The notes beneath the pieces are model-generated. The model made no database searches. It saw nothing but the letters and a program-made list of their open reading frames with translations, and was not told the origin of the DNA. Of a stretch of DNA of 64,000 nucleotides, positions 34,301-64,000 are shown in pieces. Within the stretch, counting starts at the first letter, position 1; each line of letters opens with the position of its first letter. This DNA comes from Streptomyces orinoci (GTDB lineage: Bacteria; Actinomycetota; Actinomycetes; Streptomycetales; Streptomycetaceae), in NCBI RefSeq assembly GCF_003121295.1, contig NZ_PHNC01000009.1:62001-126000 (forward strand), in the 5' to 3' direction. Position numbers and translations under genes: made by a program.

Positions 34301-37300
34301 AGCTGTGGCGCGCGTACGCCATCCATCCGGCGGCGGTGGTGGGACATTCCCAGGGCGAGATAGCCGCCGCCTGTGTGGCCGGCGCCCTGTCGCTGCCGGA
34401 CGCGGCGCGGGTGGTCGCGCTGCGCAGCAAGGCGCTCGGCGCGCTGTCCGGCCGCGGCGGCATGGTGTCGGTGGCACTGCCGGTGGACGAGCTGACCGAA
34501 CGCCTGGAGCCCTTCGGCGGCCGCCTCTCGGTCGCCGCGGTGAATGGCCCCGGGTCGGTGGTGGTCTCGGGCGAACCCGAGGCCCTGGACGAGCTGATGA
34601 CCGGCTGCGCGGCCGAGGAGATCCGGTGCCGCAGGATCCCGGTGGACTACGCCTCCCACTCCGCCCAGGTGGAATCCCTGCGCGAGGAGCTGCTCCGGGA
34701 GCTGGGGCCGATCACCCCGCGCCCGGCGGAGGTCCCCTTCATCTCGACGGTCACCGGCGACTGGCTGGACACCGAGCAGCTCGACGCCGAGTACTGGTAC
34801 ACCAACCTGCGCCGGCCGGTCCGCCTCGACCGGGCCACCCGGCGCCTGCTGGAGCAGGACTTCCGCCTCTTCGTCGAGGCCAGCGCGCACCCGGTGCTCA
34901 CCATCGGACTGCAGGAGACCTTCGACGAGCTGGGCAGCGATGCCCGGGCGGTCGGTTCGCTGCGGCGCGACGAGGGCGGCACCGACCGCTTCCTGCGGTC
35001 GCTGGCCGAGGCCCAGATACAGGGCGCGACACCGGACTGGAACACGGTGTTCGCCGGCCGCCCCGCCCGCCGGGTGGAGCTGCCGACCTATCCGTTCCAG
35101 GGACAGCGGTACTGGCCCCAGGCCGCCGCGCCGGTGGGCGATGTGGCCGGCCTCGGCCTCGGCGCCACCGGCCACCCGCTGCTGGGCGCCGCGCTCGAAC
35201 TGCCCGATTCCGATGGCCTGGTCTTCACCGGGCGCCTCTCGCTCGCGACGCACCCCTGGCTGGCGGACCATCTGGTGATGGGCTCGGCGCTGCTGCCCGG
35301 CACGGCGTTTGTGGAGCTGGCGCTGCGGGCCGGCCGGCAGGCCGGCTGTGAGCAAGTGGAAGAACTCACCCTGGAGACACCCCTGGTGGTGCCCGAACAG
35401 GGCGCGGTGGTGCTACGGCTCGCGGTCGCCGGCCCGGACGAGTCCGGGCACCGCGCACTGAGCCTGTACTCCCGGCCGGACGGCGCCGAGCCCGACGCAC
35501 CCTGGACCCGGCACGCCGAGGGCTCGCTGACCGCGGCCGCCGAGGCACGGCCGGCGGGCGCGATCACCGCCTGGCCGCCCGCCGGGGCCGAACCGGTGGC
35601 CATCGACGGCTTCCATGAGCGGCTGGCCGAGACCGGCGTGGTGTACGGACCGGCTTTCCAGGGCCTGCGGTCCGTCTGGCGGCGGAGCACCACGGCAGCC
35701 GGCCCCGACACGGCGGACGGCACCGAGATCTTCGCCGAGGTCCAGCTGCCCGACGGGGTACCGGCCGACGGTTTCACCCTGCACCCGGCGCTGCTCGACG
35801 GCGCCTTGCAGGCGGCCGCCGCCGATGCCCTGATGGGCGACCCGGCCGGCGAGACCCGGGCGACCCGTCCGTTCTCCTGGCGCGGCATCCGGGTGTACGC
35901 GCCGGGGGCGGCCACCGTGCTGCGCGTCACGCTCGGCTCGGCAGGCGCGGACGCGCTGTCGGTGACCGTGGCGGACGCCACCGGGGCCCCGGTGGCCGAG
36001 GTTGACGCGGTGGTCTCGCGACCGGTCTCCCCGGCCCAGCTCCCCGCCGCCGGAACCGGCGACTCGATGTTCCGGCTCGACTGGAAGGCGCTGCCGCCGG
36101 CCACCGGACCCACGCCGGCCACCGGTGCCTGGGCGCTGCTGGGCGAGTCCGACCCCGAGCTGACCGCCGCCCTCGCCACGCCCGGCACCGTGACCTACCC
36201 CGACCTGGCCGCCCTGCTCGCGGCGAGCGAGGGCGGCACACCGCTCCCGCCGGTGGTCATCGCGCCCTGCCTGCCCCGCCCCGCCACCGTGGACCCGGCG
36301 GAGACGGCCCGGGCCACCGCCCACCAGGTGCTCGGACTGCTCCAGGGCTGGCTGGCCGACGAGCGTTCCGCCGCGTCCCGGCTGGTGGTGCTGACCCGCG
36401 GAGCGGTGTCCACCCACCCGGCGGAGGATGTGCCGGACCTGGCGAGCGCCCCGGTGTGGGGCCTGGTGCGCTCGGCGCAGTCGGAGAACCCCGACCGGTT
36501 CCTGCTGGTGGACCTCGACGGCCACCAGGACTCGTACCGGGAACTGCCGCGCGCCATCGGCTCGTCCCTCGACCCGGCCCTGGACGAGGTGCAACTCGCC
36601 CTGCGTGCCGGGCGGGTGCGGGTGCCCCGGCTGACCCGGGCGGGCGCCGTTGAACCCGGAGGACCGGCCGAGGCCGCCGCGCCCAGGCGGCTCGACCCGC
36701 AGGGCACCGTACTGATCACCGGCGCCACCGGCGGTCTCGCCATGCTGCTGGCCCGCCACCTGGTGACCGAACACGAGGTACGGCACCTGGTACTGGCCAG
36801 CCGCCGCGGCCCGGCGGGCGATGGCATGCCCGAACTCCGCGCCGAACTCGCCGGACTGGGCGCCCAGGTGACCGTGGCGGCCTGCGATATGACCGACCGC
36901 GACGCACTGAAGCGCCTGCTGGCCGAGATCCCCGCCGCACACCCGCTGACCGCCGTGATCCACACGGCGGGGGTGACCGCGGACGGCGTGATCGGCTCGC
37001 TGACCCCGGACGGGCTGGACCGGGTGCTGCGCCCGAAGGTTGACGCGGTGCTCAACCTGCACGAGCTGACCCGGTCCCTGGATCTGACGGCGTTTGTGCT
37101 CTACTCCTCCTTCTCCGGGCTCTTCGGCAGCCCCGGTGTGGGCAACTACGCCGCGGCCAACGCCTTCCTGGACGCCTTCGCCCGGCACCGCCGGGCCCAG
37201 GGGCTGCCCGCGCTGTCGCTGGCCTGGGGGCTGTGGGCGGAGAGCACGGGCATGGGCGGCCGGCTGGAGGACGTGGACCGTACCCGCATGGCACGCGGCG

Positions 37301-38052
37301 GAGTTCGGCCGATGCCGGCGGAGTTCGGCCTGGCCCTGTTCGACGCCGCCTTCCGGCGGGCCGAAGCGGTGCTGGTACCGGCCCGGCTGGAACTGGGGGC
37401 CCTGCAGATGCAGGCCCGGGCCGCCGGAGTCCCGGTGCCCGTGGTCCTGCGCGACCTGGTCCGAGGCGCCGCCCGGCCGCGGCCCGAGCAGGCCTCGGAG
37501 ACCACCGGCACCCTGCAAGGCCGCCTCGAGGGGCTGTCGGAGGAGGAGCGGGAACGCCTGCTCCTGGACCTGGTACGGACCCATGTCGCCACCGTGCTCG
37601 GCTATGCCGGACCGGAGGCGGTCGGCCCGCGACAGACCTTCAAGGAGTCCGGCTTCGACTCGCTGACCGCGGTTGACCTGCGGAACCGGCTGAACGCGGC
37701 CACCGGTCAACGGCTGCCGGCCACCTTGGTGTTCGACTTCCCCACCCCGACCGCCCTGGCCCGCTACCTGCTCGCGGAACTGGCCCCGGCGCCCTCGGCA
37801 CCGGCCGTCCCGCTGCTGGAGGACATCGGCAAGCTCGAATCCGCGTTCTCCGCCATGACCCCGGACGTACTCGCCGGGACGGCCCTGGACGAGGCCGCCC
37901 TGGACAGCATCACGGAGCGTCTGCGAACCCTGCTCTCGACGTGGAGCGACACCCGTGCCGAGGCGCGGGGCGAAGCCGCCCCGTATGAACTCGACTCGGC
38001 CACCGACGACGACATCTTCGACTACATCGACAAGAAATTCGGAAAAGGCTGA
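22393..38052 (+). CDS. Type I modular PKS, gene C: three modules, KS-AT-DH-KR-ACP, KS-AT-KR-ACP, KS-AT-DH-KR-ACP
   Basis: A 5219-residue synthase that adds methylmalonyl, malonyl and methylmalonyl units. Approximate residue starts: docking helix 1-33 ([12 protein letters not shown]...); module 1 KS 34, AT 570, DH 939, KR core 1429, ACP Ser 1748; module 2 KS 1806, AT 2351, KR 2982, ACP Ser 3302; module 3 KS 3361, AT 3893, DH 4261, KR 4771, ACP Ser 5090; C-terminal docking tail 5137-5219, ending in an acidic helix ([11 protein letters not shown]). The GTG start at 22393 is chosen for its SD and homology to gene E; ATG 22333 would add 20 residues and overlap B by four bases. Two KR domains carry unusual motifs (modules 1 and 3). 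Confidence 0.96.
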   Translation: MENEQKLRDYLKRVIADLHQTRQRLREAESSEQEPIAIVGMSCRFPGDVNSPDDLWQLVASGTDAVSAFPTDRGWDLDGLFDPDPDHPGTSYVREGAFLHDAARFDAAFFGISPREAVAMDPQQRLLLESSWEAFEHAGIDPRSVRGSRTGVFAGVIYHDYLARLHDIPEEFEGYLSHGSAGSIASGRVAYTLGLEGPAVTVDTACSSSLVALHLAVQALRQGECSLALAGGVTVMSAPSTFLEFSRQRGLARDGRCKPFAAAADGTGWGEGVGMLLVERLSDARRNGHPVLAVVRGSAVNQDGASSRLTAPNGPAQQRVIQQALIAGNLTPEQVEVVEAHGTGTKLGDPIEAQALLAAYGRHRRHGRPLWLGSVKSNIGHTQAAAGVAGVIKMVMAMRHGVLPRTLHFDRPTPEVDWTAGAVEPLTENTPWPETGEPRRAGVSSFGMSGTNAHVILEQPEPAGEETDGETGGDGAPVHGAATLPWILSGRTEAALLDQAARLAAHLRAHPGARPADVGHSLATTRALFEHRAAVIGTDRDQLLQGLDTLAEGGASAGVLRGTATGHTADVVFVFPGQGSQWAGMAVELLDTSEVFAARMRDCAAALEPFTDWSLLDVVRGEPGAPSLDRVDVVQPVLFAVMVSLAAVWQAHGVRPAAVLGHSQGEIAAAAVAGALSLEDAARVVALRSQALTELSGLGGMVSVALPVAELEQRLARWADRLAIAAINGPASVVVSGDPGALDELLADCAAQEIRARRVAVDYASHSAQVEAIEERLLTALAPIAPRTAEVTFCSTVTGEAIDTAGLDAAYWYRNLRRTVHFEQAVRTLSQQARPVFIEVSPHPVLTMGMQEVLSGIDGAAAALGTLRRGEGGIGRFLTSLAEAHTQGVRVDWQTVFAGHGARRVELPTYPFQHEHYWIQDTGRPPGDAGGLGLGPAEHPLLGAAVTLADGNGFLLTGRLSLATHPWLADHAFLGTVLLPGAAFVELAINAGDQVGCGRVAELTLQAPLLLSESEPVDIQLLVGAPDASGHRGLSVHSRPAGALSHEPWTLNAEGVLAGGGRPAPAGPAAWPPPGAVPVPIEDLYQRLAETGLEYGPLFQGLRAVWRCGDELAAEVELPRGAEADAGLYGVHPALLDAAVHAIGAGGLISGPRETAGTGEAAESRLAFSWSDVSLYATGASALRVRLSRVGADAVSLAVTDVSGSPVASVGSLTLRPLSRGQLGAAQDTPNGSLFRLDWTASAPSAPRDAVSYAVLDDRFGLAEGLAGAAAPARTYRTVAELTASGDPVPDVVLAPVEGSGPGAEAVHLAADAALTLLRSWLAEESLAASRLVIVTRGAVAATAGDTVPDPAAAAVWGLVRSAQSEHPDRFLLLDIDEHTESPGAVPAAIGTGEPQLAVRGGAALVARLTRATTPNVGTRPTEPFGADGTVLVTGGTGALGKVLARHLVAEHGARRLLLTSRRGAAAPGAAELVAELTAAGASVRVAAVDVADREALAEVLAQIPAEHPLTAVVHTAGVAAGGVVATLEPERLAEVLRPKADGAWNLHELTRDLDLSAFVLFSSAAGLMGGAGQGGYAAANTALDALAGYRRAAGLPAQSLAWGLWAEADGMLGGLSEAEEERMRRAGMAALSATEGMALFDLAGRLDDTVLVPMHLDPARLRTAADQEQPHLLRGLLRRPARPTAAGTARADAARPEAAQRLAGLSEAERERTLEDLVRTHVAAVLGHASPQTIEPDQAFKDLGFDSLTAVELRNRLSTATGLRLPPTLAFDYPTPGGMARYLSTELLGEGERFAAAVTAVRTDEPIAIVGMACRYPGGVRSPEDLWRLVANGGEGIGAFPTDRGWDLEKVLRDAAPDKPGTSYTSEGGFLYDADHFDPGLFGISPREARIMDPQQRLLLETSWEVFERAGIDSASLKGSRTGVFAGVMYQGYAAQLASALDGDEGYLGTGNSTSVASGRLAYTFGLEGPAVTVDTACSSSLVALHLAAQSLRQGECTLALAGGATVMATPGTFVEFSRQRGLATDGRVKAFAEAADGTGLAEGVGLLLLERLSDARRNGHRVLALVRSSAVNQDGASNGLTAPNGPSQQRVIRQALDGAGLSGADIDVVEAHGTGTTLGDPIEAQALLATYGQNRDPGQPLWLGSVKSNIGHTQAAAGVAGVIKMVMAMRHGVLPRTLHVDAPSSQVDWSAGAVELLTEERDWPALDRPRRAAVSSFGISGTNAHTILEQAPVEQAPVEQAPVDEAAVEEAPAPARTGTAAPELPWLLSGRTEAALTAQAQRLYAHLRAVPEADPADVGLSLAVSRTMLEHRAAIVAADREGLLAGLAALAAGRGAPGLVRGVAAGRGRVGFLFTGQGAQRVGMGRELYAAFPVFAEALDEVCERFQGRLDRSLREVVFEDATALDRTMYTQAALFALEVALYRLVESWGVTPDWLAGHSIGELSAAHVAGVLTLDDACALVAARGRLMQALPAGGAMAAVQATEAEVTAALAGHTERVSVAAVNGPASVVISGDEDLVVEIASRFAEQGRKTKRLTVSHAFHSPRMEPMLAEFREVATQLAFQPPQIALISNVTGEPATAEELCSAEYWVRQVRQPVRFADGVRALAGQGVTTLIELGPDGVLSAMAQETLAQRPSGQDALADGAEMLCVPVLRDGRTEAQTLITALSGAYTHGVPVDWARFFAGRSASLTELPTYAFQHQRYWPQAPVDAAPALSADPADTEFWDAVERADVAAVAGALEVGEEQRAPLSAVLPALSSWRQRHRTRSMADSWRYRTDWQPSTENTAPVLSGRWLVVAPQGQAGPEWATATADALGAHGARTVPVEAGQGGRSELAERLAGIDGPVAGVLSLLAPDGRQGALRTMELVQALGDARITAPLWCLTRGAVSVGRSDRPAAPEQALIWGLGRVVALEHPDRWGGLIDLPETMDERAAARLAGVLAGTGEESELALRPSGVFVRRLIRAPRPAGTSAAPQLSGSVLVTGGTGALGARVARWLVRHGAEHLVLTSRRGPAAEGAAQLRDELTALGAEVTLAACDVADPRALAAVLAAIPAERPLTAVVHTAGVLDDGVLDGLTPDRFEAVLRAKAEGARHLHEQTRDLELSAFVLFSSIAGVVGSAGQANYAAANAYLDALAEQRRADGLPALSIAWGAWADAGMAETEETAHRLARGGVSAMDPEAALGALERSWQQDLAQVVIADVDWARFAPAASARQHRLLAGLPELQHIAQAQAGAGAADAAATGGAAELVRRLTGLPGDERLRLVQELVLEQVATVLGHGAPDAVPVRTAFRELGFDSLTALELRNALAATTGLALPATVVFDYPTPRELARQLAAELLGETGTPEGEPAAAVPHDEPLAIVAMSCRFAGGVRSPEQLWQQLRDGVDAIGEFPTDRGWDLAKLYDPDPDQPGTSYVREGGFLADAAHFDAAFFGISPREALAMDPQQRLLLETSWEAFERAGIDPDALRGSRTGVYIGSNGQDYGTLLLHSAEDVGGYLATGSAASVVSGRLAYTFGLEGPTVTVDTACSSSLVALHLAAQALRQGECSMALAGGVTVMTTPGPFTEFSRQRGLAPDGRCKPFAAAADGTGWGEGVGLLLVERLSDAERHGHPVLAVLRGSAINQDGASNGLTAPNGPSQQRVIRQALANARLTASDIDAVEAHGTGTSLGDPIEAQALLATYGQDRDPGQPLWLGSVKSNIGHTQAAAGVAGVIKMVMAMHHGELPRTLHVDEPSPHIDWSTGTVRLLTEDTAWPDTGRPRRAGVSAFGMSGTNAHVIVEQAPDPAPADVQPAVPVTAEGTLLPWPVSAKSPDALREQAGRLRAHLDAHPEADPADIGYALATSRAAFPHRAVLLAADRAGFQRALSALAQGHSDPDVLETTVESTGRTVFVFPGQGSQWAGMAAELLDASPVFARRFAECSRALGGYVDWSPEEVLRGTPGAPPLERVDVVQPLLFAVMVSLAELWRAYAIHPAAVVGHSQGEIAAACVAGALSLPDAARVVALRSKALGALSGRGGMVSVALPVDELTERLEPFGGRLSVAAVNGPGSVVVSGEPEALDELMTGCAAEEIRCRRIPVDYASHSAQVESLREELLRELGPITPRPAEVPFISTVTGDWLDTEQLDAEYWYTNLRRPVRLDRATRRLLEQDFRLFVEASAHPVLTIGLQETFDELGSDARAVGSLRRDEGGTDRFLRSLAEAQIQGATPDWNTVFAGRPARRVELPTYPFQGQRYWPQAAAPVGDVAGLGLGATGHPLLGAALELPDSDGLVFTGRLSLATHPWLADHLVMGSALLPGTAFVELALRAGRQAGCEQVEELTLETPLVVPEQGAVVLRLAVAGPDESGHRALSLYSRPDGAEPDAPWTRHAEGSLTAAAEARPAGAITAWPPAGAEPVAIDGFHERLAETGVVYGPAFQGLRSVWRRSTTAAGPDTADGTEIFAEVQLPDGVPADGFTLHPALLDGALQAAAADALMGDPAGETRATRPFSWRGIRVYAPGAATVLRVTLGSAGADALSVTVADATGAPVAEVDAVVSRPVSPAQLPAAGTGDSMFRLDWKALPPATGPTPATGAWALLGESDPELTAALATPGTVTYPDLAALLAASEGGTPLPPVVIAPCLPRPATVDPAETARATAHQVLGLLQGWLADERSAASRLVVLTRGAVSTHPAEDVPDLASAPVWGLVRSAQSENPDRFLLVDLDGHQDSYRELPRAIGSSLDPALDEVQLALRAGRVRVPRLTRAGAVEPGGPAEAAAPRRLDPQGTVLITGATGGLAMLLARHLVTEHEVRHLVLASRRGPAGDGMPELRAELAGLGAQVTVAACDMTDRDALKRLLAEIPAAHPLTAVIHTAGVTADGVIGSLTPDGLDRVLRPKVDAVLNLHELTRSLDLTAFVLYSSFSGLFGSPGVGNYAAANAFLDAFARHRRAQGLPALSLAWGLWAESTGMGGRLEDVDRTRMARGGVRPMPAEFGLALFDAAFRRAEAVLVPARLELGALQMQARAAGVPVPVVLRDLVRGAARPRPEQASETTGTLQGRLEGLSEEERERLLLDLVRTHVATVLGYAGPEAVGPRQTFKESGFDSLTAVDLRNRLNAATGQRLPATLVFDFPTPTALARYLLAELAPAPSAPAVPLLEDIGKLESAFSAMTPDVLAGTALDEAALDSITERLRTLLSTWSDTRAEARGEAAPYELDSATDDDIFDYIDKKFGKG
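22492..27765 (+). other. Module C1: KS-AT(methylmalonyl)-DH-KR(untypable)-ACP
   Basis: KS Cys is 23008. The AT has GHSQGE (Ser 24379) and YASH (24679-24690), for methylmalonyl-CoA. DH His is 25303 and Asp 25801. The KR core starts at 26677 with TGGTGALG and has Tyr 27121 with the YAAAN motif. Where B-type KRs read LDD it reads AAG (26950-26958), and there is no A-type Trp. ACP Ser is 27634. The domain looks active, but the hydroxyl configuration, and so the alkene geometry, cannot be read from motifs. The expected product is a trisubstituted alkene. Confidence 0.88.
27808..32425 (+). other. Module C2: KS-AT(malonyl)-KR(B-type)-ACP
   Basis: KS Cys is 28327. The AT has GHSIGE (Ser 29716) and HAFH (30016-30027), for malonyl-CoA. 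The KR structural part begins near 30570 ([12 protein letters not shown]), its core at 31336, with LDD at 31606-31614 and Tyr 31777. ACP Ser is 32296 (GFDSL). There is no DH, so a D-hydroxyl should remain. This AT is clearly less similar in DNA to the other malonyl ATs of the locus. Confidence 0.92.
29083..29154 (+). repeat. Tandem VEQAP-coding repeat in the KS-AT linker of module C2
   Basis: After the KS end motif (ILEQAP), a 15-base unit coding VEQAP is present in tandem, first as LEQAP, then VEQAP twice, followed by degenerate VDEAA and VEEAP copies. It sits where the KS ends and the KS-AT linker begins, a place of variable length among these modules. It keeps the frame. Confidence 0.8.
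32473..37785 (+). other. Module C3: KS-AT(methylmalonyl)-DH-KR-ACP
   Basis: KS Cys is 32989. The AT has GHSQGE (Ser 34348) and YASH (34648-34659), for methylmalonyl-CoA. DH His is 35269 and Asp 35797 (LLDGALQ). The KR core starts at 36703, but its nucleotide-binding motif reads TGATGGLA, with Ala in place of the last Gly. The LDD position reads TAD (36976-36984), keeping the key Asp, and Tyr is 37147. ACP Ser is 37660. A trisubstituted alkene is expected if the KR works; otherwise a ketone would remain. Confidence 0.88.
33198..33633 (+). repeat. KS DNA tract shared with module A1 (1110-1545)
   Basis: This is the second copy of the near-identical KS segment in gene C, 32088 bases from the first and in the same orientation. 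Confidence 0.8.
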
Positions 38053-38126
38053 CCACGTGCCCGGCCATATCCCACCCCGCGACGTGCCCGCCCAGTTCCC
38101 TGCAAGTGCGAATGGATGCTGCTCCC

Positions 38127-58202
<20,076 letters not shown>

Positions 58203-58235
58203 CCAGATGGCCCCGCAACCTAGACGACAACCCGC

Positions 58236-58241
58236 GAGGAG
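58236..58241 (+). promoter_or_regulatory. Shine-Dalgarno sequence GAGGAG of gene E
   Basis: GAGGAG lies ten bases before GTG 58252 and 13 before ATG 58255, inside the 49-base gap after gene D. The spacing to GTG matches that upstream of gene C exactly. A three-codon open frame (ATG 58244 to TGA 58255) lies between the SD and the ATG. Confidence 0.65.
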
Positions 58242-58251
58242 CGATGAGTCT

Positions 58252-61200
58252 GTGATGAACGAGGAAAAGCTCCTCAGCTATCTCCGCCGTGTGACCGCCG
58301 ACCTCCAGGAGGCGCGGCTGCGGCTGCGCGAGCTGGAGTCCGGTGACCAGGAGCCCATCGCCATCGTGGGCATGGCCTGCCGCTACCCCGGTGGCGTCGG
58401 CTCCCCGGAGGACCTGTGGCGGCTGGTGTCCAACGGCACCGACGCGGTGTCCGCGCTGCCGGAGGACCGCGGCTGGGACGTGGCGAAGCTCTACGACCCC
58501 GACCCGGACCGGGTCGGTACCGCATACACACGGGAGGGCGGATTCCTCTACGACGCGGGGGAGTTCGACCCCGTACCGTTCGGCATCTCCCCGCGTGAGG
58601 CGCTGGCCACCGACCCGCAGCACCGCCTGCTGCTGGAAACCGCCTGGGAGGCGTTCGAGCGGGCCGGCCTGGACCCGACCTCGCTCAAGGGCAGCCGCAC
58701 CGGCGTGTTCGCCGGGGTGATGTACCACGACTACGCGGCCCGGCTGCGCGCCGTACCGGACGATGTGGCCGGCTACATCGGCAACGGCAACTCGGGCAGC
58801 ATCGCCTCCGGGCGTCTGTCGTACACCTACGGGCTGGAAGGCCCCGCCGTCACCCTCGACACCGCCTGCTCGTCCTCGCTGGTGGCGCTGCACCTCGCCG
58901 TCCAGTCACTGCGCTCCGGCGAGTGCTCGATGGCACTGGCCGGCGGGGTCTCGGTGATGTCCTCTCCGGTGACCCTGCTGGAGTTCTCCCGGCAGCGGGG
59001 ACTGGCGGCGGACGGCCGGTGCAAGGCGTTCGCCGCCGCCGCGGACGGCACCGGACTGGGCGAGGGAGTGGGCATGCTGCTGCTGGAGCGGCTGTCCGAC
59101 GCCCAGCGCAACGGCCGCCCGGTACTGGCCGTGGTCCGCGGCACCGCGGTCAACCAGGACGGTGCGTCCAACGGTCTGACCGCGCCCAACGGCCCCTCCC
59201 AGCAACGGGTGATCCGGCAGGCGCTGGCCGACGCCCGGCTGTCCGCCGACGAGATCGACGCCGTGGAGGCGCATGGCACCGGCACCAGGCTGGGCGATCC
59301 GATCGAGGCACAGGCGCTGCTGGCCACCTATGGTCAGGAGCGCCCGGCGGACCGTCCGCTGTGGCTCGGCTCGCTCAAGTCGAACATCGGGCACACCCAG
59401 GCGGCCGCGGGTGTGGCCGGTGTGATCAAGATGGTGATGGCGATGCGGCACGGTGCGCTGCCGCGGACCCTGCACATCGACGAGCCCTCACCGCAGGTGG
59501 ACTGGTCGGCGGGCGCGGTGGAGTTGCTGACCGAGGCCCGTGACTGGCCGGAGACCGGCCGCCCGCGCCGCGCTGGCATCTCCTCGTTCGGCATCAGCGG
59601 CACCAACGCACACGCCATCGTGGAACAGGCACCGGCCGTCGCCCCCGGCGCCTCCCCGGAGCCCACCGTGCGGACCGACACGGTGCCCTGGGTGCTGACC
59701 GCCAGGTCCGAGGGCGCCCTGCGCGCCCAGGCACACCGCCTCCACACCCATCTCGCCGCCCAGCCGGACAGCGAAACCCACAACATCGGTCTGTCCCTGG
59801 TGACTTCCCGTGCCCTGATGGACCACCGCGCCGCGGTGGTGGCAGCGGACCAGGAGGCTTTCGCCGCCGCACTGGCCGCGCTCGCCGAAGGCCGGGACGT
59901 ACCCGGTGTGGTACGAGGGGTCGCTTCCCGCCGCAGCAAACTGGCCGTGCTCTTTACCGGTCAGGGTGCGCAGCGGGTGGGGATGGGCCGGGAGTTGTAT
60001 GCGGCGTTCCCGGTGTTCGCCGAGGCCTTTGATGCGGTGTGTGCCGAGTTCGACCGTGAGTTGGACCGTCCGCTGCGTGAGGTGGTGTTCGGCGGGGTCG
60101 GGTTGATCGACCGGACTGTTTACGCTCAGGCGGCGTTGTTCGCGGTTGAGGTGGCGTTGTTCCGCCTGGTGGAGTCGTGGGGGATTGCGCCGGATTATCT
60201 GGCGGGCCACTCGATCGGTGAGCTGGCCGCCGCGTATGTGGCGGGTGTGTGGTCGTTGGCGGATGTGTGTGTGCTGGTGGCGGCGCGTGGCCGGCTGATG
60301 CAGGCGCTGCCTGAGGGTGGTGCGATGGTGGCTGTCCAGGCCACCGAGGCCGAGGTCCTGGAGGTGCTGGCCGGCTACCGGGGCCGGGTGTCGATCGCCG
60401 CCGTCAATGGCCCGTTGTCCGTGGTGATTTCGGGTGACGAGGACGCGGTTGTCGAGTTGGCGGCCGGGTTTGTGGAGCAGGGTCGTAAGACCAAGCGCCT
60501 GACGGTGTCGCATGCGTTCCATTCGCCGCGCATGGAGCCGATGCTGGCCGACTTCCGGAAGGTCGCCGAGAGCCTGTCGTACCAGGCGCCGCGTATCCCG
60601 GTGGTATCGAATCTGACGGGTGAGCTCGCCACCGCCGAGGCGCTGTGCGCTCCGGAGTACTGGGTGCGGCATGTCCGGGAGGCTGTCCGGTTCGCCGACG
60701 GCATAGGCGCGTTGGCCGGCCAGGGCGTGACCACGTTCATCGAACTGGGCCCGGACGGCGTGCTCTCCGCCATGGGCCAGGACAGCGCCGACGCGCTGTT
60801 CGTACCGGTCCTGCGCGCCGACCGCCCCGAGGCGCACACCCTCACCACCGCGATCGCCCAGGCCCATGTGCGGGGCGCGGCCGTGGACTGGGCCCGGTTC
60901 TTCGCGGGCCGTGGTGCCCGCCGGGTGGACCTGCCCACCTACGCCTTCCAGCACGAGCGGTACTGGCTGGATGGTGGGGTTCCGGCGGGGGATGTCGAGT
61001 TCGCCGGGCTGGGACCGGCCGGTCACCCGCTGCTGGGTGCCGTCGTGGAACTGCCCGACTCCGACGGGCTGCTGCTCACCGGCCGCTTGTCGCTGAACAC
61101 CCACCCGTGGCTCGCCGACCATGCCGTGGCCGGTGTGGTCCTGCTTCCCGGTACGGCCCTGGTGGACCTGGCCCTGTGCGCCGGAGACCGGCTGGGCTGC

Positions 61201-64000
61201 GGCCAGTTGGCCGAGCTGACCCTGCACGCTCCGCTGATCCTGCCGGAACAGGGCGCGGTCGCCCTGCAGTTGGTGGTGGGCGCGGCCGACGAGGAGGGCC
61301 GTCGGCCGGTGCGGGTGTACTCCCGTCCGGCCGGTGCCGAGACGGACCCGGAGTGGACGCTCAACGCCGAAGGGGCGCTCGCCGGCACGCCGGACGCCGC
61401 GCCCCCGTGGAGCCCGGAGGTCTGGCCGCCCATCGGAGCCGAGCCGGTGCCGCTGGACGGTTTCTATGAGCGGCTGGCCGACTCGGGGTTCGGCTACGGA
61501 CCGGCCTTCCAGGGCCTGCGGGCAGCCTGGCGGCTCGGTGACGAGGTCTTCGCCGAGGTGGAGCAGCCGGACCGGACGCGGGACGCGGCCGACGGCTTTG
61601 GTATCCATCCGGCGCTGCTGGATGCGGCGATGCACGGTCTGAACCTGGGCGGGCTGTTGGCCGACACCGGCCAGGGACGGCTGCCCTTCTCCTGGAGCGG
61701 GGTGCGGCTGCACCACGTGGCCGCCACCACGCTGCGGGTGCGACTGGCCCCGGCCGGAACGGATGCGGTCTCGTTCGCGGCCGCCGACACCTCGGGCGCT
61801 CCGGTGGCGTCCGTGGCGTCACTGGTGCTGCGGCCGGTCAGCGCCGGGCAGTTGCAGGCCGGTGCCTACCGGCGGTCGCTGTTCCGGCTGGAGTGGACGC
61901 CGCTTCCGGCCGCGGACGCCGGCCCGGCCCGCGCCGGCCGGTGTGCCCTGGTAGGCCCGGAGCAGTCAGGGCTGCGCCAGGCGTTCGCGGGTGCGGGTAT
62001 CCCCATCGACAGCCACCAGGACCTGGCGGCGCTGCGGGAGTCCGGCGCTACGGTCCCGGACCTGGTGCTGGCAGCAGTGCCGGGCCCGGTGGACGCCCTG
62101 GGCCCGGCGGACCGCGCGCACCGGCTGACCGGTGCCGTACTCGGCCTGTTGCAGTCCTGGCTGGCGGATGAGAGGTTCGCCTCGGCGCGGCTGGTGGTCG
62201 TCACCCAGGGCGCGATGGCCCCGGCCGTGACGGACCCGGCGGCCGCCGCCGTGTGGGGTCTGGTGCGTTCCGCGCAGGCCGAACACCCCGGTCGCTTTGC
62301 GCTGTTGGACCTGGACGGTACGGAGGAGTCCCGCGCCGCGGTGCCGTCCGCCCTCGGCCCGGACGAGCCACAGCTGATCATCCGCCGGGGCGTGGTGTCC
62401 GCCGCCCGGCTGGTACGGGCCGCGGTGGCCGCCCCGTCCGAGTCCCAGCCCGACGCGGCCGGCACCGTACTCGTCACCGGTGGCACCGGAACGCTGGGTG
62501 CCCTGGTGGCCCGGCATCTGGTCGCCGACCGTGGCGTGCGGCATCTGGTGCTCACCAGCAGGCAGGGCACCGCCGCCCCGGGCGCCGCCGGGCTGACCGC
62601 CGAACTGGCCGCGCTCGGCGCCTCGGTGACGATCGCCGCGGTCGATGTCGCCGACCGGGACGCGTTGGCGCGGGTCCTGGCCGCCATACCGGACGAGCAT
62701 CCGCTGACCGGTGTGGTGCACGCCGCCGGGATCACCGACGACGGGGTGATCGGCTCGCTGACCCCGCAGCGGATGGCCGCGGTGCTGCGTCCCAAGGTGG
62801 ACGGGGCCTGGAACCTGCATGAGCTGACCGCCGACGCGGACCTGTCCATGTTCGTACTGTTCTCGTCGCTGGCGGGCACGCTGGGCGGGGCCGGACAGGG
62901 CAACTACGCGGCGGCGAACGCGTTTCTGGACGCGCTGGCCCACCAACGGCGGGCGGCCGGCCGTCCCGCGGTCTCCCTGGCCTGGGGCATGTGGGCCCGG
63001 CTCAGCGGCATGACCGAAGGACTCGGCGCGGCCGAACTGCGACGGTTGCGCCGGTCGGGTCTGGGGGCGCTCTCGGACCAGGAGGGTCTGGCGCTCTTCG
63101 ACGCCGCCATCGCCGGCCAGGACGCCACCCTGGTGCCCATGCGGCTCGAACTCGCCGAATCCAGCGGCGACTTGGTGCCGCCGCTGCTGCGAGACCTGGT
63201 ACGGGCCCCGGTGCGCCGTACCCGGCCCGCCGCCGAGGGCGGCACCGGCGGCCTGCGGCGCGCTCTGCTGGAGCTGCCGGAGACCGAGTGGGACCGGTTC
63301 CTCGGTACGGCGGTACGCGACCAGGTGGCCGCGGTACTCGGCCATACCTCCGGGGCGGCGATCGAGGCCGACCAGCCCTTCACCGACCTGGGGTTCGACT
63401 CGCTGGCCGCCATCGAGTTGCGCAACCGGCTGATGGCGGCGGGCGGGTTCCGGCTGTCGGCGACGCTGATCTTCGATCATCCGACGCCGGGCGCGGTCGC
63501 CGCGCACCTGCGCCAACTGCTGGCGGATTCCGGTGTGCAGGACGCCGCCGACCAGGGCGGGAAGCCGACCGGTACCTCGTCCGCTCCGGCGCCGGCCGGG
63601 TCCATCGAGGCCCTGTTCCGCCAGGCATGTGACGCCGGCCAGTACCAGGACGGCGTGGAACTCCTGATGGCGGCGTCCAGGATCCGCCCCGCCTTCGACG
63701 CGGCGGACGGCGCCCGGCACGCCCCGAAACCGGTGCGGCTCTCCCGGGGCCCGGGGCGGCCGTCGCTGGTCTGCTTTGCCGCCCCGGTGGCGCTGTCCAG
63801 CGTCCACCAGTACGCGCGCTTCGCGGCGGCCTTCCAGGGCGTCTGTGATGTCTCGGTGCTGGTGCCCCCCGGCTTCGCCGAAGGGGAGGCACTGCCGCGC
63901 TCGCCCGAAGCTCTCATCGCCGCCCAGGCGGAGGCGGTGCTGGCCTGCGCCGAAGGGGGACCGGTCGCACTGGCCGGGCACTCCTCCGGAGGCTGGCTCG
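58252..64000 (+). CDS. Type I modular PKS, gene E (3' end outside window): KS-AT-DH-KR-ACP-TE
   Basis: The terminal synthase adds the last malonyl unit, makes an alpha,beta-unsaturated thioester and releases the chain. Approximate residue starts: docking helix 1-33 ([16 protein letters not shown]); KS 34, AT 564, DH 925, KR core 1404, ACP Ser 1717, TE from about 1785, with the TE serine at residue 1911. The frame is open to the right edge, so the TE His and the stop codon lie beyond the window. GTG 58252 is preferred by SD spacing and alignment to gene C; ATG 58255 is the next codon, and ATG 58207 is in frame further upstream but overlaps no SD. A TE at the end marks this as the last PKS protein of the line. 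Confidence 0.95.
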   Translation, partial: MMNEEKLLSYLRRVTADLQEARLRLRELESGDQEPIAIVGMACRYPGGVGSPEDLWRLVSNGTDAVSALPEDRGWDVAKLYDPDPDRVGTAYTREGGFLYDAGEFDPVPFGISPREALATDPQHRLLLETAWEAFERAGLDPTSLKGSRTGVFAGVMYHDYAARLRAVPDDVAGYIGNGNSGSIASGRLSYTYGLEGPAVTLDTACSSSLVALHLAVQSLRSGECSMALAGGVSVMSSPVTLLEFSRQRGLAADGRCKAFAAAADGTGLGEGVGMLLLERLSDAQRNGRPVLAVVRGTAVNQDGASNGLTAPNGPSQQRVIRQALADARLSADEIDAVEAHGTGTRLGDPIEAQALLATYGQERPADRPLWLGSLKSNIGHTQAAAGVAGVIKMVMAMRHGALPRTLHIDEPSPQVDWSAGAVELLTEARDWPETGRPRRAGISSFGISGTNAHAIVEQAPAVAPGASPEPTVRTDTVPWVLTARSEGALRAQAHRLHTHLAAQPDSETHNIGLSLVTSRALMDHRAAVVAADQEAFAAALAALAEGRDVPGVVRGVASRRSKLAVLFTGQGAQRVGMGRELYAAFPVFAEAFDAVCAEFDRELDRPLREVVFGGVGLIDRTVYAQAALFAVEVALFRLVESWGIAPDYLAGHSIGELAAAYVAGVWSLADVCVLVAARGRLMQALPEGGAMVAVQATEAEVLEVLAGYRGRVSIAAVNGPLSVVISGDEDAVVELAAGFVEQGRKTKRLTVSHAFHSPRMEPMLADFRKVAESLSYQAPRIPVVSNLTGELATAEALCAPEYWVRHVREAVRFADGIGALAGQGVTTFIELGPDGVLSAMGQDSADALFVPVLRADRPEAHTLTTAIAQAHVRGAAVDWARFFAGRGARRVDLPTYAFQHERYWLDGGVPAGDVEFAGLGPAGHPLLGAVVELPDSDGLLLTGRLSLNTHPWLADHAVAGVVLLPGTALVDLALCAGDRLGCGQLAELTLHAPLILPEQGAVALQLVVGAADEEGRRPVRVYSRPAGAETDPEWTLNAEGALAGTPDAAPPWSPEVWPPIGAEPVPLDGFYERLADSGFGYGPAFQGLRAAWRLGDEVFAEVEQPDRTRDAADGFGIHPALLDAAMHGLNLGGLLADTGQGRLPFSWSGVRLHHVAATTLRVRLAPAGTDAVSFAAADTSGAPVASVASLVLRPVSAGQLQAGAYRRSLFRLEWTPLPAADAGPARAGRCALVGPEQSGLRQAFAGAGIPIDSHQDLAALRESGATVPDLVLAAVPGPVDALGPADRAHRLTGAVLGLLQSWLADERFASARLVVVTQGAMAPAVTDPAAAAVWGLVRSAQAEHPGRFALLDLDGTEESRAAVPSALGPDEPQLIIRRGVVSAARLVRAAVAAPSESQPDAAGTVLVTGGTGTLGALVARHLVADRGVRHLVLTSRQGTAAPGAAGLTAELAALGASVTIAAVDVADRDALARVLAAIPDEHPLTGVVHAAGITDDGVIGSLTPQRMAAVLRPKVDGAWNLHELTADADLSMFVLFSSLAGTLGGAGQGNYAAANAFLDALAHQRRAAGRPAVSLAWGMWARLSGMTEGLGAAELRRLRRSGLGALSDQEGLALFDAAIAGQDATLVPMRLELAESSGDLVPPLLRDLVRAPVRRTRPAAEGGTGGLRRALLELPETEWDRFLGTAVRDQVAAVLGHTSGAAIEADQPFTDLGFDSLAAIELRNRLMAAGGFRLSATLIFDHPTPGAVAAHLRQLLADSGVQDAADQGGKPTGTSSAPAPAGSIEALFRQACDAGQYQDGVELLMAASRIRPAFDAADGARHAPKPVRLSRGPGRPSLVCFAAPVALSSVHQYARFAAAFQGVCDVSVLVPPGFAEGEALPRSPEALIAAQAEAVLACAEGGPVALAGHSSGGWL
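58351..63535 (+). other. Module E1: KS-AT(malonyl)-DH-KR(B-type)-ACP
   Basis: KS Cys is 58867. The motif reads ALATDPQHR instead of ALAMDPQQR. The AT has GHSIGE (Ser 60211) and HAFH (60511-60522), for malonyl-CoA; it reads NGPLSVV where the other malonyl ATs read NGPSSVV or NGPASVV. DH His is 61120 and Asp 61621. The KR core starts at 62461, with TDD 62734-62742 and Tyr 62905. ACP Ser is 63400. The product should be a 2,3-enoyl thioester passed to the TE. Confidence 0.92.
59962..60547 (+). repeat. AT DNA tract shared with module D3 (49035-49620)
   Basis: Second copy, in gene E, in direct orientation, 10927 bases away. Differences include codon changes giving D3 Ala-His to E1 Ala-Tyr after the GHSIGE motif and Ser to Leu in NGPSSVV. 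Confidence 0.8.
63604..64000 (+). other. Thioesterase domain (truncated by window)
   Basis: Downstream of the last ACP, the frame encodes a typical PKS TE start ([20 protein letters not shown]) and reaches GHSSGG, with the nucleophilic Ser at 63982-63984. It would release the chain by cyclisation or hydrolysis; which one cannot be told here. The rest of the domain is outside the window. Confidence 0.9.

Noticed and set aside
38054..38091. CACGTG palindrome and a nine-base direct repeat (acgtgcccg) in the C-D gap
   Set aside because: Short GC-rich matches like these are expected by chance; the gap is at most 74 bases between co-directional PKS genes, with no promoter hexamers or hairpin terminator visible.

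Overview
The window is one uninterrupted stretch of a type I modular polyketide synthase (PKS) locus, all on the + strand. The very GC-rich third codon positions, GTG starts, short or absent gaps between giant genes and actinobacterial KS/AT/KR/ACP signatures point to a Streptomyces or closely related actinomycete. No other gene class is present: no regulator, transporter, P450, glycosyltransferase, tRNA or insertion sequence. The longest stretch without a gene is 74 bases.

Layout. Five PKS genes, called A to E here, lie head to tail. A (1-5210, cut at its 5' end by the window) has the ACP of an upstream module, then one module, KS-AT-KR-ACP. B (5237-22336) has three modules: KS-AT-DH-KR-ACP twice, then KS-AT-DH-ER-KR-ACP. 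C (22393-38052) has three: KS-AT-DH-KR-ACP, KS-AT-KR-ACP, KS-AT-DH-KR-ACP. D (38127-58202) has four: KS-AT-KR-ACP twice, then KS-AT-DH-KR-ACP twice. E (58252 to past the right edge) has KS-AT-DH-KR-ACP followed by a thioesterase (TE) that is cut by the window. That makes twelve complete extension modules plus the ACP of a thirteenth. All twelve KS domains keep the active-site Cys, all twelve ACPs keep the phosphopantetheine Ser, and all eight DH domains keep the His and Asp motifs.

How it works together. The gene order ends in a TE, and linker helices sit at the protein ends (C-terminal on A to D, N-terminal on B to E), so a collinear A-B-C-D-E assembly line is the simplest reading. AT motifs predict methylmalonyl-CoA in A, C1 and C3, an uncertain (non-canonical VPSH) extender in D4, and malonyl-CoA elsewhere. 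Counting back from the released carboxyl, the inferred chain is: double bonds at C2, C4 and C6 with a substituent on C4; hydroxyls at C9 and C11; 12-methyl with a double bond at C12; hydroxyl at C15; 16-methyl with a double bond at C16; saturated C18-C19; double bonds at C20 and C22; 24-methyl and a C25 hydroxyl. The part made upstream is not visible. I do not recognise the compound; a polyene macrolide or macrolactam, or a linear acid, would all fit.

Points of interest: the VPSH acyltransferase in D4; two ketoreductases with unusual motifs (C1 and C3); long near-identical DNA tracts shared between distant modules, with T-rich wobble codons in the malonyl ATs, which suggest gene conversion; two different docking classes; and a shared SD/GTG start layout for C and E.
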